Source: Hondaea fermentalgiana
Taxonomy: Eukaryota; Sar; Bigyra; Thraustochytrida; Thraustochytriidae
Direction of reading: 5' to 3'
Length of the DNA: 64,000 nt
Assembly (NCBI GenBank): GCA_014084085.1
Contig: NPFB01000149.1
Coordinates: forward strand, 35,913-99,912
Below the pieces are notes generated by a model. It saw only the letters and a program-made list of their open reading frames with translations, was not told where the DNA came from and did no database searches. Shown here one piece after another: positions 1 through 10,532 of this stretch; positions within the stretch are counted from its first letter, which is position 1; every line of letters starts with the position of its first letter. A program made the position numbers and the translations under genes.

Positions 1-1074
1 AACGAAAGGCAAGATAGGTCGAGTTGAGTCGATCCGATGCGGGCTCTTCCCGTGTCTTCTATTCCAGGCTTATTGGCGAGCTGGCCTGTCTCTCTGTTTG
101 TTCTCTTCCCTTTTTTCGTTCACTTTTCCGCTCGCGCACACACGTCTCTCATGGTTTGATGCGTAGGGCGTTCTTTGCTCCGGAGCTGGGGCTCCGCTGT
201 GCTTCTGCGCCTCTATCATTTACAGCATGTTTGCGTTGTGGGTGCGCTTTTGCTGCGAAAAGAGGACTAGGAGGGATCGCAAGAATCACCAATTTTAGAT
301 GACGCGCTTAAATTGATAGGTGCTCAATGACGATAAAGCTCGAATGTTTGTGATTTTGCCCAGGGTCCGTAGGCCGGTCCAGGTTCATGTTTTCACGTGT
401 GTCGTCTTTACCACCGCGGCAGGGTCCTTGCCTTGCTTCTAGATTCTAAATTATGTAGGCTGTAACGTCCGTTGAATGCGACGCAAAGCTGCTGTTTCTT
501 GCCTTGTCCTTTATGCCTTTTTGCGTTTTCGCGAAACGGTGTTCCCCCGCTCGCATCTGCCTTTGCGATTCGCAGTGGCTCTTGAGTACTTGACGTTGCT
601 CGGGGTCTAGGATCATTATTGTTTCTCGTACGTGGTCTTTGGAGATAAAAAGCGGCAGCGTCCTTGCCTTGGCTCATTAGAGTTTCGCAGCCTGGTCCAG
701 AATTATGGGTTTTCTCGTCCGTAGTTTTTCCAAAACTGCAAGAATAAACGCAATAGGGTCCTTGTCTTGGCTCTTGATCTTATTCCGGATTGTCTGGGTT
801 AAAACAAGTCAGTAGAAAGGTTTGTCTGACTGATCTGCTTTGTAAAGCAATGACAAAGCGACAAAAAGCTTCTGCAGAAAAAAGAAAAAGAAAAAAGAAA
901 AAGAAAAATAAGGCCACTTTCTTCGTTTGTAAAATCTGATTTCAATTATAAGCATGGTAGCAAAGGTGGCTGTTGTAGAACGTGCAATCTCGATTCATCT
1001 TCCGAAAAGTCCAGGTTCTCATTAATGTTTAAGAAGGAAAAATACATGCGATTCAGATAGTGAAGGCGACAAGT
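1..1074. other. Gene-free stretch downstream of the HSF gene
   Basis: No supportable gene was found. The only open frames are about 90 codons, of biased composition and without recognisable motifs. The stretch is the 3' flank of the minus-strand HSF gene, whose stop is at 1075-1077. It is less GC-rich than the coding DNA and has an A-rich tract near 875-910. Three degenerate copies of an element of about 75-85 bp lie between 377 and 780 and are listed separately. Confidence 0.6.
377..780. repeat. Three degenerate ~75-85 bp repeats in the 3' flank of the HSF gene
   Basis: Copies begin near 377, 605 and 695. Each opens with a GTCCAGG/GTCTAGG-like box, then a TTTTCNCGTNCGTNGT-like box, and ends with a GGGTCCTTGCCTTG-like box at about 421, 658 and 756. 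Copies 2 and 3 are nearly adjacent, while copy 1 is separated by about 150 bp. The internal spacing varies, so this looks like an old, diverged tandem duplication. The function is unknown. Confidence 0.5.
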
Positions 1075-3090
1075 CTAAGCAGCAGCGCGGGTGCGAGCAT
1101 TGGATTCTGATGAAGGGTGAGTCACGCTTGGCTCGCAAGAACCATTGCCCATGGCACAGAGTTTGCGCTTGTACTCGCCAAACTTAAGCTGGGCTGTTGC
1201 CATAACCCGCCTCACGTCAGGCTGAAAGTACTGCGCAAAAGACCTCATGAAAGGGCTCGCGCCCACATCCGGCACCGGAGCGCGCTCGTCATCATTCACC
1301 GCGGCCTTGAGGATAAAGGAAAGGAACATGAGCCAGCTTTCGCCGTCGACCTCCTTTGAGACATTGCCAAAGTGGAAAGCAAGGAAGCGACGCTGCAAAA
1401 AGGGCTGAGACATCTTGCCAGCGTACGGCCCCCAGGCATCGTCCGCCGAGCTCTGCCAGTCCCCGGCAGAAATCTCCGTCAACACATTCACCAGGACCGT
1501 GCGCACATAGGGCGTCGCGTAGATAAGGGTGTCCTTGAGTGGGGATTCCGCAGGCAGGCTTGCGTGCACAAAGATTTCCAGTTCCGGATCGATGTCTCCG
1601 GTGAGCATACTCCGCTTATTCAACAGAATCGCCTGTTGTACAAATTTCGACAAAAAGCCTGCAAAGACCTCGTTCGGGAGGACTGCATCGCGAGTCTCGG
1701 ATTTGCGAATGCGGATCTCGAGCTGGTGTTTTTGCGCAGCTTCGAACATTGCCACACAGTTCGGATTCTTGACCACGATCGGGCCACTTTCGCCTTCCTC
1801 TTGGGGGAAGGCCTTGCCGCCCACCTTGGCGCCCATCTTGGCAGCCGGCGGGTTCACGGGTGGCGTCGAGGCCCTCGAGGCGTCGCGGGAATCTTGCGAG
1901 TACATGTAGCTCGGTGTCGACGAAGAAAATGTCGTCGACGATGAGGAAGATGACGACGTCGAGGACATCAACGAGTCCTGTGAATCCTCGCGTGTGGTCC
2001 CCATGTGCGAAGGTTCAGCTTGCGAAAAGGGAGTCACAAAATCATCAAAACCTGTAAACAGATCGGAAAACTCGTCGAGCCCGGTGGCGTCAAAGATTGG
2101 GCCCACTTCGCGAACCTTTTTCACAGGATCGAAGAAGTCATCGTCATCGTTATTGTCGTCATCGTAAGCATTGTCCATACCCGACCCACCATCGCCGTCG
2201 TCGAGGCCCGGGTTCGCGCCATCCTCGAACGGCAGATACTTGGGATCAAAGTCTCCCCCTTGAGACGACGACGAGTGCGACGATGAGGTACTGTGGAGTT
2301 CATCCCGCGCGCGCTTGTTGGACACGAAATCATTGCTGGTGGCTAACCGCTTGCCACTCGAGGAGGAATCGCTCGGCATCGCAGGTGGTCTTGGAGCGTG
2401 ACCCGATTCTGCTCGGGTGTCGCTATGTCGTGTATGCATCGTCGTGTGGCGAGAAGGTGCCATTTCCCTTTGCGATGCTGAGGCTTGAGGTCCAGAGTCT
2501 TGGCCGCCGTGGCTATCGGGTACCGGTTGCGAGGCTGCCGCCTGCTGCAAGAGAACTTCGAGCAGGGTGTGACTGTTTCCAGCAGAAGAGTCTGTGTTCT
2601 TTCGGCTGCTGCCGTGTGCGTTGGCGTGGCTCGCACCAGCACTGCCACGGTTGCTCGCGCTCAAAAGAAGCGAGAGCTGGTTTTTTATTTCTGTCATGTC
2701 ATCCTTGAGGCTGCTCATTTCTTGACGCAGGTCAAAGACCTCTTCGCGAAGGACGCGCACTTCGCTTTTGGATGCTGCGCCTTCGGCGTCCTTTCGAGTC
2801 TTGCGTCGGATCTCGTAAATATTGGCGGGAAAGTCGCGCACGAACTTGGGGTGCTCAAAGGACCACGTGTCGCCAACGTGATCCGACTTCTTGAAGCCGT
2901 AAAAGTGGAGCTGCCGGATGAAGGTGCCCAAGTTGCCTTTGAAGAATTTGCGCACGACATCACGCTCAAAGCGCGTGGACTTCACCACGAACTTGGAGCC
3001 ATCCGTGCTCCACTCGGCGATGCTCGGATCGCACGTCTGCGAGATCTCCTGCAGCTTTTTCAAAAACGGGGGCAGCGAAATGGAGCCCAT
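1075..3090 (-). CDS. Heat-shock-factor family transcription factor
   Basis: A sequence-specific nuclear activator of the HSF family, which normally trimerises on heat-shock elements. The winged-helix DNA-binding domain fills about residues 5-100 (LPPFLKKLQEI at the start, FIRQLHFYGFKK at about 57-68, WSFEHPKF at about 76-83). A heptad-rich segment at about 110-142 is the expected oligomerisation coiled coil. Then comes a long Ser/Asp-rich disordered region, followed by a compact unassigned C-terminal region of about 220 residues with predicted helices. The recognition helix has RQLHFYGF where most family members have RQLNFYGF. The ATG at 3090 is chosen because the open frame five codons further out begins with TTG. 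The total is 671 residues. Family assignment is secure, but target genes cannot be inferred. Confidence 0.93.
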   Translation of the reverse strand: MGSISLPPFLKKLQEISQTCDPSIAEWSTDGSKFVVKSTRFERDVVRKFFKGNLGTFIRQLHFYGFKKSDHVGDTWSFEHPKFVRDFPANIYEIRRKTRKDAEGAASKSEVRVLREEVFDLRQEMSSLKDDMTEIKNQLSLLLSASNRGSAGASHANAHGSSRKNTDSSAGNSHTLLEVLLQQAAASQPVPDSHGGQDSGPQASASQREMAPSRHTTMHTRHSDTRAESGHAPRPPAMPSDSSSSGKRLATSNDFVSNKRARDELHSTSSSHSSSSQGGDFDPKYLPFEDGANPGLDDGDGGSGMDNAYDDDNNDDDDFFDPVKKVREVGPIFDATGLDEFSDLFTGFDDFVTPFSQAEPSHMGTTREDSQDSLMSSTSSSSSSSTTFSSSTPSYMYSQDSRDASRASTPPVNPPAAKMGAKVGGKAFPQEEGESGPIVVKNPNCVAMFEAAQKHQLEIRIRKSETRDAVLPNEVFAGFLSKFVQQAILLNKRSMLTGDIDPELEIFVHASLPAESPLKDTLIYATPYVRTVLVNVLTEISAGDWQSSADDAWGPYAGKMSQPFLQRRFLAFHFGNVSKEVDGESWLMFLSFILKAAVNDDERAPVPDVGASPFMRSFAQYFQPDVRRVMATAQLKFGEYKRKLCAMGNGSCEPSVTHPSSESNARTRAAA

Positions 3091-5170
3091 GGCTGCGAGC
3101 GTCAAAGACGTGTGGTCTCACGCCTACAAGGACGCGAAGGAGACAAAGAAAGGAGCGGGCGACGACGACACCGTGGTCAAGACGCGCGGCCAGGCAGAAA
3201 TAAGCCAGAGCGCTTTCCTTCGAGGTGCTGAGTCGAGGACGCAGGCGCGTCCGCCGACCTTCGTCTCGTGCAGAGTAGCTTGCGCGGGCAAGCCAGAAGA
3301 CCGGCCAGCCAACCAGCAAGCCAGCCAGCTAGCGCGCAAGCAAGTGGGCGAGCAAGCTGGACTCAAGGTGAGCGAGCTCGCAAGCAAGCAAGCGCGCCTC
3401 GCACCGGCGAGCCTTCCCGATCAGCGTTGTGCCGGCGAGCGTCGGCGGCTTGCTTCGTCCGCGCGCCTGGATGTTTCCGGAGTTCGCGCTCGCGCCCGCG
3501 CTCGCTCGCTCGCTCGCCCGCCGGCAGTCGCGACGGCGATCTGGCTCGAGCGCGAGGTCGTAAAAATCAAATTCTGCGCGTCGCAGACAGGGCCCTGAAT
3601 TTTGCGCCACGGTGTTGGGCGCGAGCGCAAGTGCGCCTCCCGCACGCACAAGTGCGCAATGGCCTATAGTCCACTTGGGCCCGCACGGGCCACTCGGGCC
3701 ACACAGATGGGAGGAGCGGCGTGAACACAGAAGCTTCGACAGCTTCCATACATAAAAGCAACTCCAGGGCCAATACAGGATATCATGAAGGAATGGACCG
3801 GTCATGGTGCTTGGCAAATCTTGTAGGAACGAGACTTTATGTGAGGTAGACCACTGAAATTTCTAGTGGCAGTGGTAAGTCGTAGTGTTTGCAGTGGAGA
3901 TTGACATTGAATTCAGATATGTTGCGGATCAAAGGTGTTGGGAGGAGAATGATCGGCAGTGGAGAGGTCGACCACTGATAGCTTTCTTCCTCCCATGGAG
4001 TTCACCAAGGGGCGTAGAACTTGGGTCTAGAATCGCAGTGGGGACGCATATCGAGCGACGACGTCAGAGTGATGCACTGCTCCCCATTTCATTTCGCCGA
4101 AGCTCATACTACTATGCTCGTATTAAATTCCCCGGGGGCGCACGAAGAACCAGTTGATAACCCCGGCGCGCGGGTGGCCCCGCCACTGGCGAAGCGCCGT
4201 GGAACTGGCCAGGTCTAGCTGCGAGAACGAACAGCGAAGCGCGCGCTCACTTCGCGGGCTGAACCTGCCCTCTCAGCAGCCTGCAGAACCCGCTCTGCAC
4301 CGGTGCGGAACAAGGACCTGCAGAACGCAAAATATGGGAGTCGCTCCGGGTCTTGTGCTCCCCCGTGCCAGGTAAGAGAAGACGCCACGAGTCGAGACTA
4401 GATTCGATCGCGACTTCTTGGGCCCACTACCGGTGTTGATGTTGGTTTTGGTTTTGGTTTTGGTTGCGTTTTCGGAGCCGCAGTTGGTCGTGGCCGGTGG
4501 ATGGCGGAGTGCGGACACCTAGTTCGCTTTCCCGGCAGCCTTCATCGGCGATCGACGCCGCGCCATTCGCTCGTTGATCGCATCTTGGCGCAAGATTCCA
4601 GTCGCCGCCGCCGCCAAAGGCCTCGCTGAGACTTCGAGTCGTGTGCGCGGGCCAGACACTTGGCGCATCACGGGTTGGACGGATGTAGGGAGAATGCTTA
4701 GTTAGTTTGGTCTGCAGCTGGTAAAAGTGGCTTGGCGGAGTGGGAAGCGAGCAGCCCTGGTCAAGGGTCCGGCCCACCAACTCCATGCGACCTTTGCGGC
4801 GTGCGTCTTGCTGCCATCCATCTGTCTCTCATCGGCAGGATTGGCTAGAGCTACAAGATGCGATATTCACGAGAAAATTGCGCCACCAAGCGAGCGAGCA
4901 GCACGTGAATACGTGCGTGCGCGCAGGGAGTGGACACGGCGTTTGGCCTTTCCTTATGGGAAAAGAGAATCCTTGTCCGCGCAACGCAACATCACTTGAA
5001 TCTTAGAAACCTCTCTTTATTGGAACTACACACGCGCACACACCATGCGCATCTTCGAATCTTGTACAACCTGCTCAACAGGAAGATAGCGAGGCTTCGT
5101 ATGGAGCAAATCCAAACCCCAAACAGGGCACAAGAAAGTAAATAGCGAGATATAGCGTGACATAGTTACA
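3091..5170. promoter_or_regulatory. Divergent intergenic region between HSF (-) and the secreted choice-of-anchor protein (+)
   Basis: About 2.1 kb without a supportable gene. The half near HSF carries CAGCCAG/CAAGC-type repeats (3300-3360) and a GCTC tetranucleotide run (3500-3516). The middle (3840-4060) repeats CAGTGG/CCACTG words, including a near-palindrome at 3847-3875. A TTTTGG run lies at 4438-4465. Open frames here, up to about 160 codons, are rich in Arg/Ala or Ser and look like composition artefacts. No TATA box could be assigned with confidence. Confidence 0.5.
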
Positions 5171-7069
5171 ATGATGAACCTTTTCGCCTCCCTCGTCTGC
5201 GTGCTGGCGCTCGCCACGTCGTCTTCTCTGGCCGCGCCCACAATCACCGTGCCCGCTGCCGCAACCCAGTACGCGCAGTTCGAGGCCACGGGTGAACGCG
5301 TTTTCCTCCGCAAGCTGGTCCATCTCGACCTCCGCGAGGTCTTTGGCTCTGCCGCGGACACGGAGGGACTTGCCGAGTATTTTTACCTGGACAAGGATGA
5401 ACTCAACCTTTGGGCAGTGAACACAGATCTCGAACAGGTTGACATTTACCATTTGGATCGCAATGCAACTGGGGACTTCAACCTCGAGCTCACAAGCTCT
5501 CTGATCGTCGATGGCACCCCCAACTCTGTCGTCTACAACTCGCGCGACAAGGTCTTCGCCGTAGCCGTGGCTGCCCCAGTGCAGACAGACCTCGGTTTCC
5601 TGATGATTGTCGACGCTGTGACCATGAGCGTCATTTCGAATGTGACCACGGGCAACGCGCTTCCAGACCATGTTAGCTTTGGTCCCGGCGAGGCATGCCT
5701 CTACAGTGCCAACGAGGGCGAGCCCGATAATGGTGTGAACCCGTATGGCGGCGTGACGCAGGTCTGCGCGACCGACTTCAAGAGCTCTTCCACATACGAA
5801 ATTTCCCATAGCGACCTCGCCGATCTCTCCATTACCGAGGTCCCCGAAGGTGCTCACGATCCGAACTTGCCTGGCGCCAGCATCGCCGACTTTATCAGCT
5901 ACATTGAGCCTGAGTTCATTACCTACAGCGAGGCCGACGATGAGGGCAACTACGAGATCTATGTGAGCTGCCAAGAAGTCAATCTTCTTTTGGTGTACGA
6001 GGGCAACAGCGACACGACGCCGGACATCTCATCCGAGCCGGTGCGCATTATGCCTCTTGGTTTCAAGGACCACAGTCTGGAAAACAATGCGATCGATCTC
6101 GTTGAGGATGACATTGTCGACATTCGCACATTCAAGGGCGTCAAGGGCATCTATCAACCCGACACCATCAAGGCCGTGACGCAGAACGACAAAACTTTCG
6201 TGGTTACAGCCAATGAAGGTGACGTCACCGGCATCGAGGAGGATCTTGATCTCCGACTCACGACCGACACCGAGGGCAATTATATCCTTGAGGCAAATGA
6301 CGATGACACGACCTTTATCACCATTGCGGACAACATTCTCGATTCTGCCGATGAGACCATTCTCTCAGATCTCAAGGAGCTTCCGTCCGGCCCCGTCAAC
6401 GTTGACGGTGAGCTCGAAGGCCTCTACCTTTACGGCGCTCGCAGCTTTAGCGTTGTCGATGGTGAGACTGGCGAGATGGTCTTTGATTCCGGCGATCAAT
6501 TCGCCAAAATGATGGTAAAGTACGCGCGGGCCTTTTTCAACGCCAACGATGCACAGCTCAACGAAGAGAAGCGGTCCAAGGACAAGGGTTCCGAGGTCGA
6601 AGCTCTCGCCGTAGCGCACCTCGATGGTCTTGATCTGCTCTTTGTCGGCCTCGAGCGTCCCGGTCTCATTGCGGTCATGGACATTTCGAACATTTCGAGC
6701 CCGATCTTCCACTCGTTCAACGCCGTGACCCAGGACTGCGAGGTTGGCACTCAGGCCGATCTTGCCGATCCGGAAGCCATGTACTTTCTTGCTGCCTCGG
6801 AGAACGAATTCGCCAAGGATCTTCTCATTGCCTCGGGAGCTGTCAGCTCCTCGCTCACGGTCTTTGAGGTGGTCGTCACGACCGGTCTCACGAACGAGAC
6901 GCTCATGGATGTCTGTGTGCGCGCCGAGAGCGGCGAGCCGGCCTATCAGACTTTTGCGGAGGCCACCGCCACTGAGGCTCCGACCTCCAGCACTCCCAGC
7001 TCAGCCTTTAGTGTTGCTGCCCCTCTCGTCATGACCGCCGTCGTGACATCAGTGATTGCGCTTCTCTAA
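5171..7069 (+). CDS. Secreted or surface choice-of-anchor-I domain protein (mesenchyme-specific glycoprotein-like)
   Basis: Predicted extracellular beta-propeller-like protein of 632 residues. A signal peptide is evident at residues 1-22 (hydrophobic core, then LAAP). Family hallmarks appear in order: ANEGEP at 180-185, VTANEGD at about 345-351, YGARSFSV at about 421-428 followed by a VFDSGD motif, and RSKDKGSEVEAL followed by FVGLERPG near 475-500. The last ~20 residues are hydrophobic after a Ser/Thr-rich stretch with no basic tail, which suggests a GPI anchor. Several N-x-S/T sites are present. The family is common in bacteria and also occurs in some animals and protists. Its activity is unproven, although relatives are sometimes labelled alkaline-phosphatase-like. 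The ATG at 5171 is the first in frame and is directly followed by the signal peptide. Confidence 0.85.
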   Translation: MMNLFASLVCVLALATSSSLAAPTITVPAAATQYAQFEATGERVFLRKLVHLDLREVFGSAADTEGLAEYFYLDKDELNLWAVNTDLEQVDIYHLDRNATGDFNLELTSSLIVDGTPNSVVYNSRDKVFAVAVAAPVQTDLGFLMIVDAVTMSVISNVTTGNALPDHVSFGPGEACLYSANEGEPDNGVNPYGGVTQVCATDFKSSSTYEISHSDLADLSITEVPEGAHDPNLPGASIADFISYIEPEFITYSEADDEGNYEIYVSCQEVNLLLVYEGNSDTTPDISSEPVRIMPLGFKDHSLENNAIDLVEDDIVDIRTFKGVKGIYQPDTIKAVTQNDKTFVVTANEGDVTGIEEDLDLRLTTDTEGNYILEANDDDTTFITIADNILDSADETILSDLKELPSGPVNVDGELEGLYLYGARSFSVVDGETGEMVFDSGDQFAKMMVKYARAFFNANDAQLNEEKRSKDKGSEVEALAVAHLDGLDLLFVGLERPGLIAVMDISNISSPIFHSFNAVTQDCEVGTQADLADPEAMYFLAASENEFAKDLLIASGAVSSSLTVFEVVVTTGLTNETLMDVCVRAESGEPAYQTFAEATATEAPTSSTPSSAFSVAAPLVMTAVVTSVIALL

Positions 7070-7265
7070 TTCAAAATAGTAGCATTTCGTCGCTGACGCA
7101 CTACAATTTTCTACAATTCCACCAAATATAGAACGACCCTTGTTCAGGTAAGTTGCTGTCAAGGGATACGCTTGCGTGATTCGTTGTGGAAAATAGGTAA
7201 AGCCTACAAATCAGTCTCGTATTATGGCTTTCCTTCAGTGAGTGTTGATAAAAACAAAACATTCT

Positions 7266-9920
7266 TTACACGTTCTTCTTCTTCTTCTTCCGTTTTCGAG
7301 GACCATCGTCTGCAGAGGCAGGAATGCCAACTTGGTTCTTCTTCTTCTTTTTCTTTTTCTTGTCGTTCGCCCCCACAGTGTCGCCAGACTTCTTCTTCTT
7401 TTTCTTGCCAGAACTTGTGCCGCCCTTGTCCTTTCCGCCGCCTTTCTTTTTGCCCTTTTTGCCTTTCTTGCCTTTCTTCTTTTTGTTCTTTTCGTTTTGG
7501 TTGCGTTTCTGCATGCCCTTGAACTTGCGACGCATGCGCTTGAGGGCATAACGCTCGAGTGCGGCCTTCTTCTTGCGACGACGCATCTCCAGGTACACGG
7601 CCAGTCCGAGAAGGGCAAAAATAAAGAGTATGCCCATAATCAGCCCCACGGGTACCTTGGGCACATAGGTCCACGTGTACTGGTTTCGGCCCTCTGCATA
7701 TACAACATCGACGTTTCCCGCCGGGTCGATGGCGCGCACTGTCATGCGATAGCGACCTCCGCCAGGAAAGAGCTCGAGTAGATCAAACGTCGCACCCGTG
7801 CTCATGATCCAATCTTGAAGCATTTCCACCACGGACGAGTCATCATCCGCCATCACCTCGACCTTGTACTCAAAGAGGCAGTCATTCTCGTCGCAAGAAA
7901 ACTCGAATTCGGTGTCGGAGGTGCTATCCTCCGGCTTGGTTGACATCAACGTCAGAGGGACCGTATCGTCACGATACCAGGTATCACCACGCTCCTCAAA
8001 GACGAGATCTTTGGGACGGTTCACAATCTTGCCTCCTGCAACGTAGAGTTTTCCACCAAAGTTTACTGCGCCGATCTGGGTGCGATCAGGAAATCCCCAG
8101 CGGCAGGAAAGGCTGATGATGCCTGCGGCTGCATTGCTTCTGTACGTGCTCATCTCATCAAGATGCGCAATCTTTTCCTCGTCCAGTTCGGCCTGCTCGC
8201 ACCCGTCGCTTCCATAAATAAAATGTGCCTCTTCGGCATCCTCGTCCTCGGTCGTGGTGCTCGTATCGCTCGAGGTCGTCCATGTGGAACGTAAATAGGG
8301 ATGCGTCATGGGGGCCAAGATTTCGGCGCGATGTGTTGAGTTCCAATACCCATCCCCGTAGTTTGGCTTGAGAGCGCACTTGTTCAAAATTGCAATTGCA
8401 CGGTACTTGTAACGGCAAATGTAAAACACATCTCTATCACTACGCAAGGATACCACGGTTTGCGGACCGACAGCAGCCAATTCTCGCAGCGTTGAAATGC
8501 CCGCATCCTCGAGCGCTGCTGCATCTGCAGCGGTCATGTCACCCTGGACGCGCCAAACGGGAGCATCGGCCCATACGTGAACTGTGCCTGCCACGTTGTT
8601 AGTGTCGTTGGAAACTCTGGCCCAACCACTGCCCAGGGTATACTTGTACACTTCGTTTGCTGAGGCGATGAAAACAAAGTCTTCGTCGAAATCAGGACCG
8701 ACGTCGCGTTGTTCCACCGTACGCGGCCACTGGAGGCCGGCCAAGTACTTTCCACCGAGCTCGTGGACTGCGAGCGAGCGATCCTGTGCGCTCGACGGCG
8801 TGGTAAGCGCATTGACTGCGTCTTGGCCCATTGTCACAAGCCAAAGGGCCCCATTGCGAGGAATGAGACCGTGGTCTGCATAGGCGTGCGAAATTCCCGT
8901 GAGCTGCTGCCACGAGATGCCGTCATCGGTGTACCATATGTCGTCGGCGACCGTAGCGTAGCCTCCTTCATTGCAAGGGAAATCTCCACAGTCTGTGGCG
9001 CGCACGTGGGTAATGCCTCCACTGAGGTAAAGGCGATTATTGAATACCGCAACCGCGTGTCTCTCGCGGGGGCGAAACATGGTGCACGAGCAGCGGCCGC
9101 CGTTCATGGAAAGAGCTGTAAGAGGCAGGCCGGTCAGCACGTCGACACACTGCGACTCGCCGTAGCAATCGACATCACTGCGACACGTCGAGTGCTCAGC
9201 GCCGAGGCCTGGATTCGCCTGCACATCCTCGAATCGGCACCCGGGGTTCACTAGCGTCCACGCAGCCCCATTGCTCGAGGCCCATACGTCATTGCGTAGC
9301 TGGACTGCGTGGTCTGCGCGCGAGCCCGTTTCGTCCGCCGCGAGACCGCCAATAACCCAAATGACATCGCTGTCGCCAGAGGATCGTTTCCAGTACGTTG
9401 TGGCGTGATTTCGCCGAGGTGACCAGCGACGGAGATCTCCGTCAAAAGGGTCTTCGGTACTTGTACACTCTGCAGCTCCTTGCCATGGCCTCGAGAAACA
9501 CTCGAGCCACTCGTAGTATCCCGTTCCTGTAGGAGGTAATTTGTCTGGCCAAACCCGCCGCCAGCTGAGCTGCGAGGCCATTCTCACCTCGCTAGTGACG
9601 ATTTTCTTGAATCTTGACCAGCTAGCGCCTGTTGTCCTCCAAACATCATTGTGCAGCTTGCCGCCACCGTCCTCCCATCCGCGATAGTCGTCACCGCCAA
9701 GCAGATAGATGCGCCCTGCGTCTTCATCTGCTACGAGACCGTGGCCCCATCGTGCCGTCCACCCGTTGTAGTACGGGATGACGTTGTTTTGCGTGCGGTT
9801 TCCCGTACATTGCGCCCAGTTGATGGCTTTCGCGCCTGGTATCATGGCAATCATCGCGATCAACGTTGCCAAGAGCGCCATCATGGGTGGCCTCAAGGGC
9901 CGTGCTGCTCGCGAGGCCAT
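7266..9920 (-). CDS. Kelch-like type I membrane protein with a polylysine cytoplasmic tail
   Basis: The ATG at 9920 is preferred because the signal-peptide-like segment MMALLATLIAMIAMIPGAKA follows within 15 residues. The longer open frame to 10112 begins with Arg-rich sequence. The lumenal part has repeated kelch-type blades (GHGLVADEDAGRIYLLGGDD, RHAVAVFNNRLYLSGG and similar, plus a late VNFGGKLYVAGGK). There are also Cys-rich spots and, before the membrane, a region with a cadherin/Ig-like feel (AIDPAGNVD). One transmembrane helix lies at about 757-777 of 884. The final ~107 residues hold about 41 Lys and 10 Arg, in runs up to eight Lys, encoded by TTC/TTT-rich DNA on the plus strand. The role is unknown, perhaps adhesion or surface recognition. 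The next gene upstream encodes another single-pass protein with an acidic tail. Confidence 0.8.
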   Translation of the reverse strand: MASRAARPLRPPMMALLATLIAMIAMIPGAKAINWAQCTGNRTQNNVIPYYNGWTARWGHGLVADEDAGRIYLLGGDDYRGWEDGGGKLHNDVWRTTGASWSRFKKIVTSEVRMASQLSWRRVWPDKLPPTGTGYYEWLECFSRPWQGAAECTSTEDPFDGDLRRWSPRRNHATTYWKRSSGDSDVIWVIGGLAADETGSRADHAVQLRNDVWASSNGAAWTLVNPGCRFEDVQANPGLGAEHSTCRSDVDCYGESQCVDVLTGLPLTALSMNGGRCSCTMFRPRERHAVAVFNNRLYLSGGITHVRATDCGDFPCNEGGYATVADDIWYTDDGISWQQLTGISHAYADHGLIPRNGALWLVTMGQDAVNALTTPSSAQDRSLAVHELGGKYLAGLQWPRTVEQRDVGPDFDEDFVFIASANEVYKYTLGSGWARVSNDTNNVAGTVHVWADAPVWRVQGDMTAADAAALEDAGISTLRELAAVGPQTVVSLRSDRDVFYICRYKYRAIAILNKCALKPNYGDGYWNSTHRAEILAPMTHPYLRSTWTTSSDTSTTTEDEDAEEAHFIYGSDGCEQAELDEEKIAHLDEMSTYRSNAAAGIISLSCRWGFPDRTQIGAVNFGGKLYVAGGKIVNRPKDLVFEERGDTWYRDDTVPLTLMSTKPEDSTSDTEFEFSCDENDCLFEYKVEVMADDDSSVVEMLQDWIMSTGATFDLLELFPGGGRYRMTVRAIDPAGNVDVVYAEGRNQYTWTYVPKVPVGLIMGILFIFALLGLAVYLEMRRRKKKAALERYALKRMRRKFKGMQKRNQNEKNKKKKGKKGKKGKKKGGGKDKGGTSSGKKKKKKSGDTVGANDKKKKKKKKNQVGIPASADDGPRKRKKKKKNV

Positions 9921-10532
9921 GCTGAGATCGTCTATGGCAGATCTCCGCTCGCTGCCGCTGCTCGCGGCACGACGCAGAGCCAAGAGAGACACAAAGACAC
10001 TGCGACGCCGCGCGCGTAAGGCGCGCGACGTCCTGCGATGAGCGTTCTGCTTGCATGTGTGCAGCGTCGATGCTCGCAATTTGCCACGCGCAAAATATTT
10101 ATCCGTTGACAAAGAAAAACTCGAATTTTGTTGATCGACAATGATCCAGAAGAAGGTTATTCAACCGAACCGATCGCCCACAGTCAGATAAGACTGCTTG
10201 AGCTGCATGCTATAAAGTTTCAGGCTCGCAGGACGACGAGCGCTCGGTGAGCTTTGCGCATCAAGACGTCAGAGGAAACGAAAGTCTCGAAAAGCAAAAA
10301 GATCATTCCTTTTTTTTTTTCCTTTTTTTTCTCTTCTTTTATTCAAAGCAGTACACAAGCAATAGATTTAGTCCCATGTAATCTACTCGTGGGATAGGGT
10401 ACGGTCGTGAGAAGCTACGCGGGTACTCTTGATGTCAGTACTGCTACAAATCTTCAGTGCCACGTCGCAGGGCGCAATTGAAGAAGAGAAAATGGAGATT
10501 GCCATTGTTCATTTGAGATCACGGCATGAGCT
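9921..10532. other. Intergenic region between two minus-strand membrane-protein genes
   Basis: About 610 bp serving as promoter or leader of the kelch-like gene and 3' flank of the vWA gene. It has a pyrimidine-rich tract at 10305-10345 (runs of T with C) and a moderately AT-rich stretch near 10080-10150. No gene or structured RNA was recognised. Confidence 0.5.

Noticed and set aside
5075..5974. Minus-strand open frame of about 300 codons opposite the choice-of-anchor gene
   Set aside because: Shadow of the plus-strand gene, which has a signal peptide and family motifs; the reverse product matches nothing.
7266..7520. TTC/TTT-rich plus-strand tract as a stand-alone microsatellite or polypyrimidine splice signal
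   Set aside because: On the minus strand it encodes the Lys-rich tail in a continuous frame with the membrane protein.
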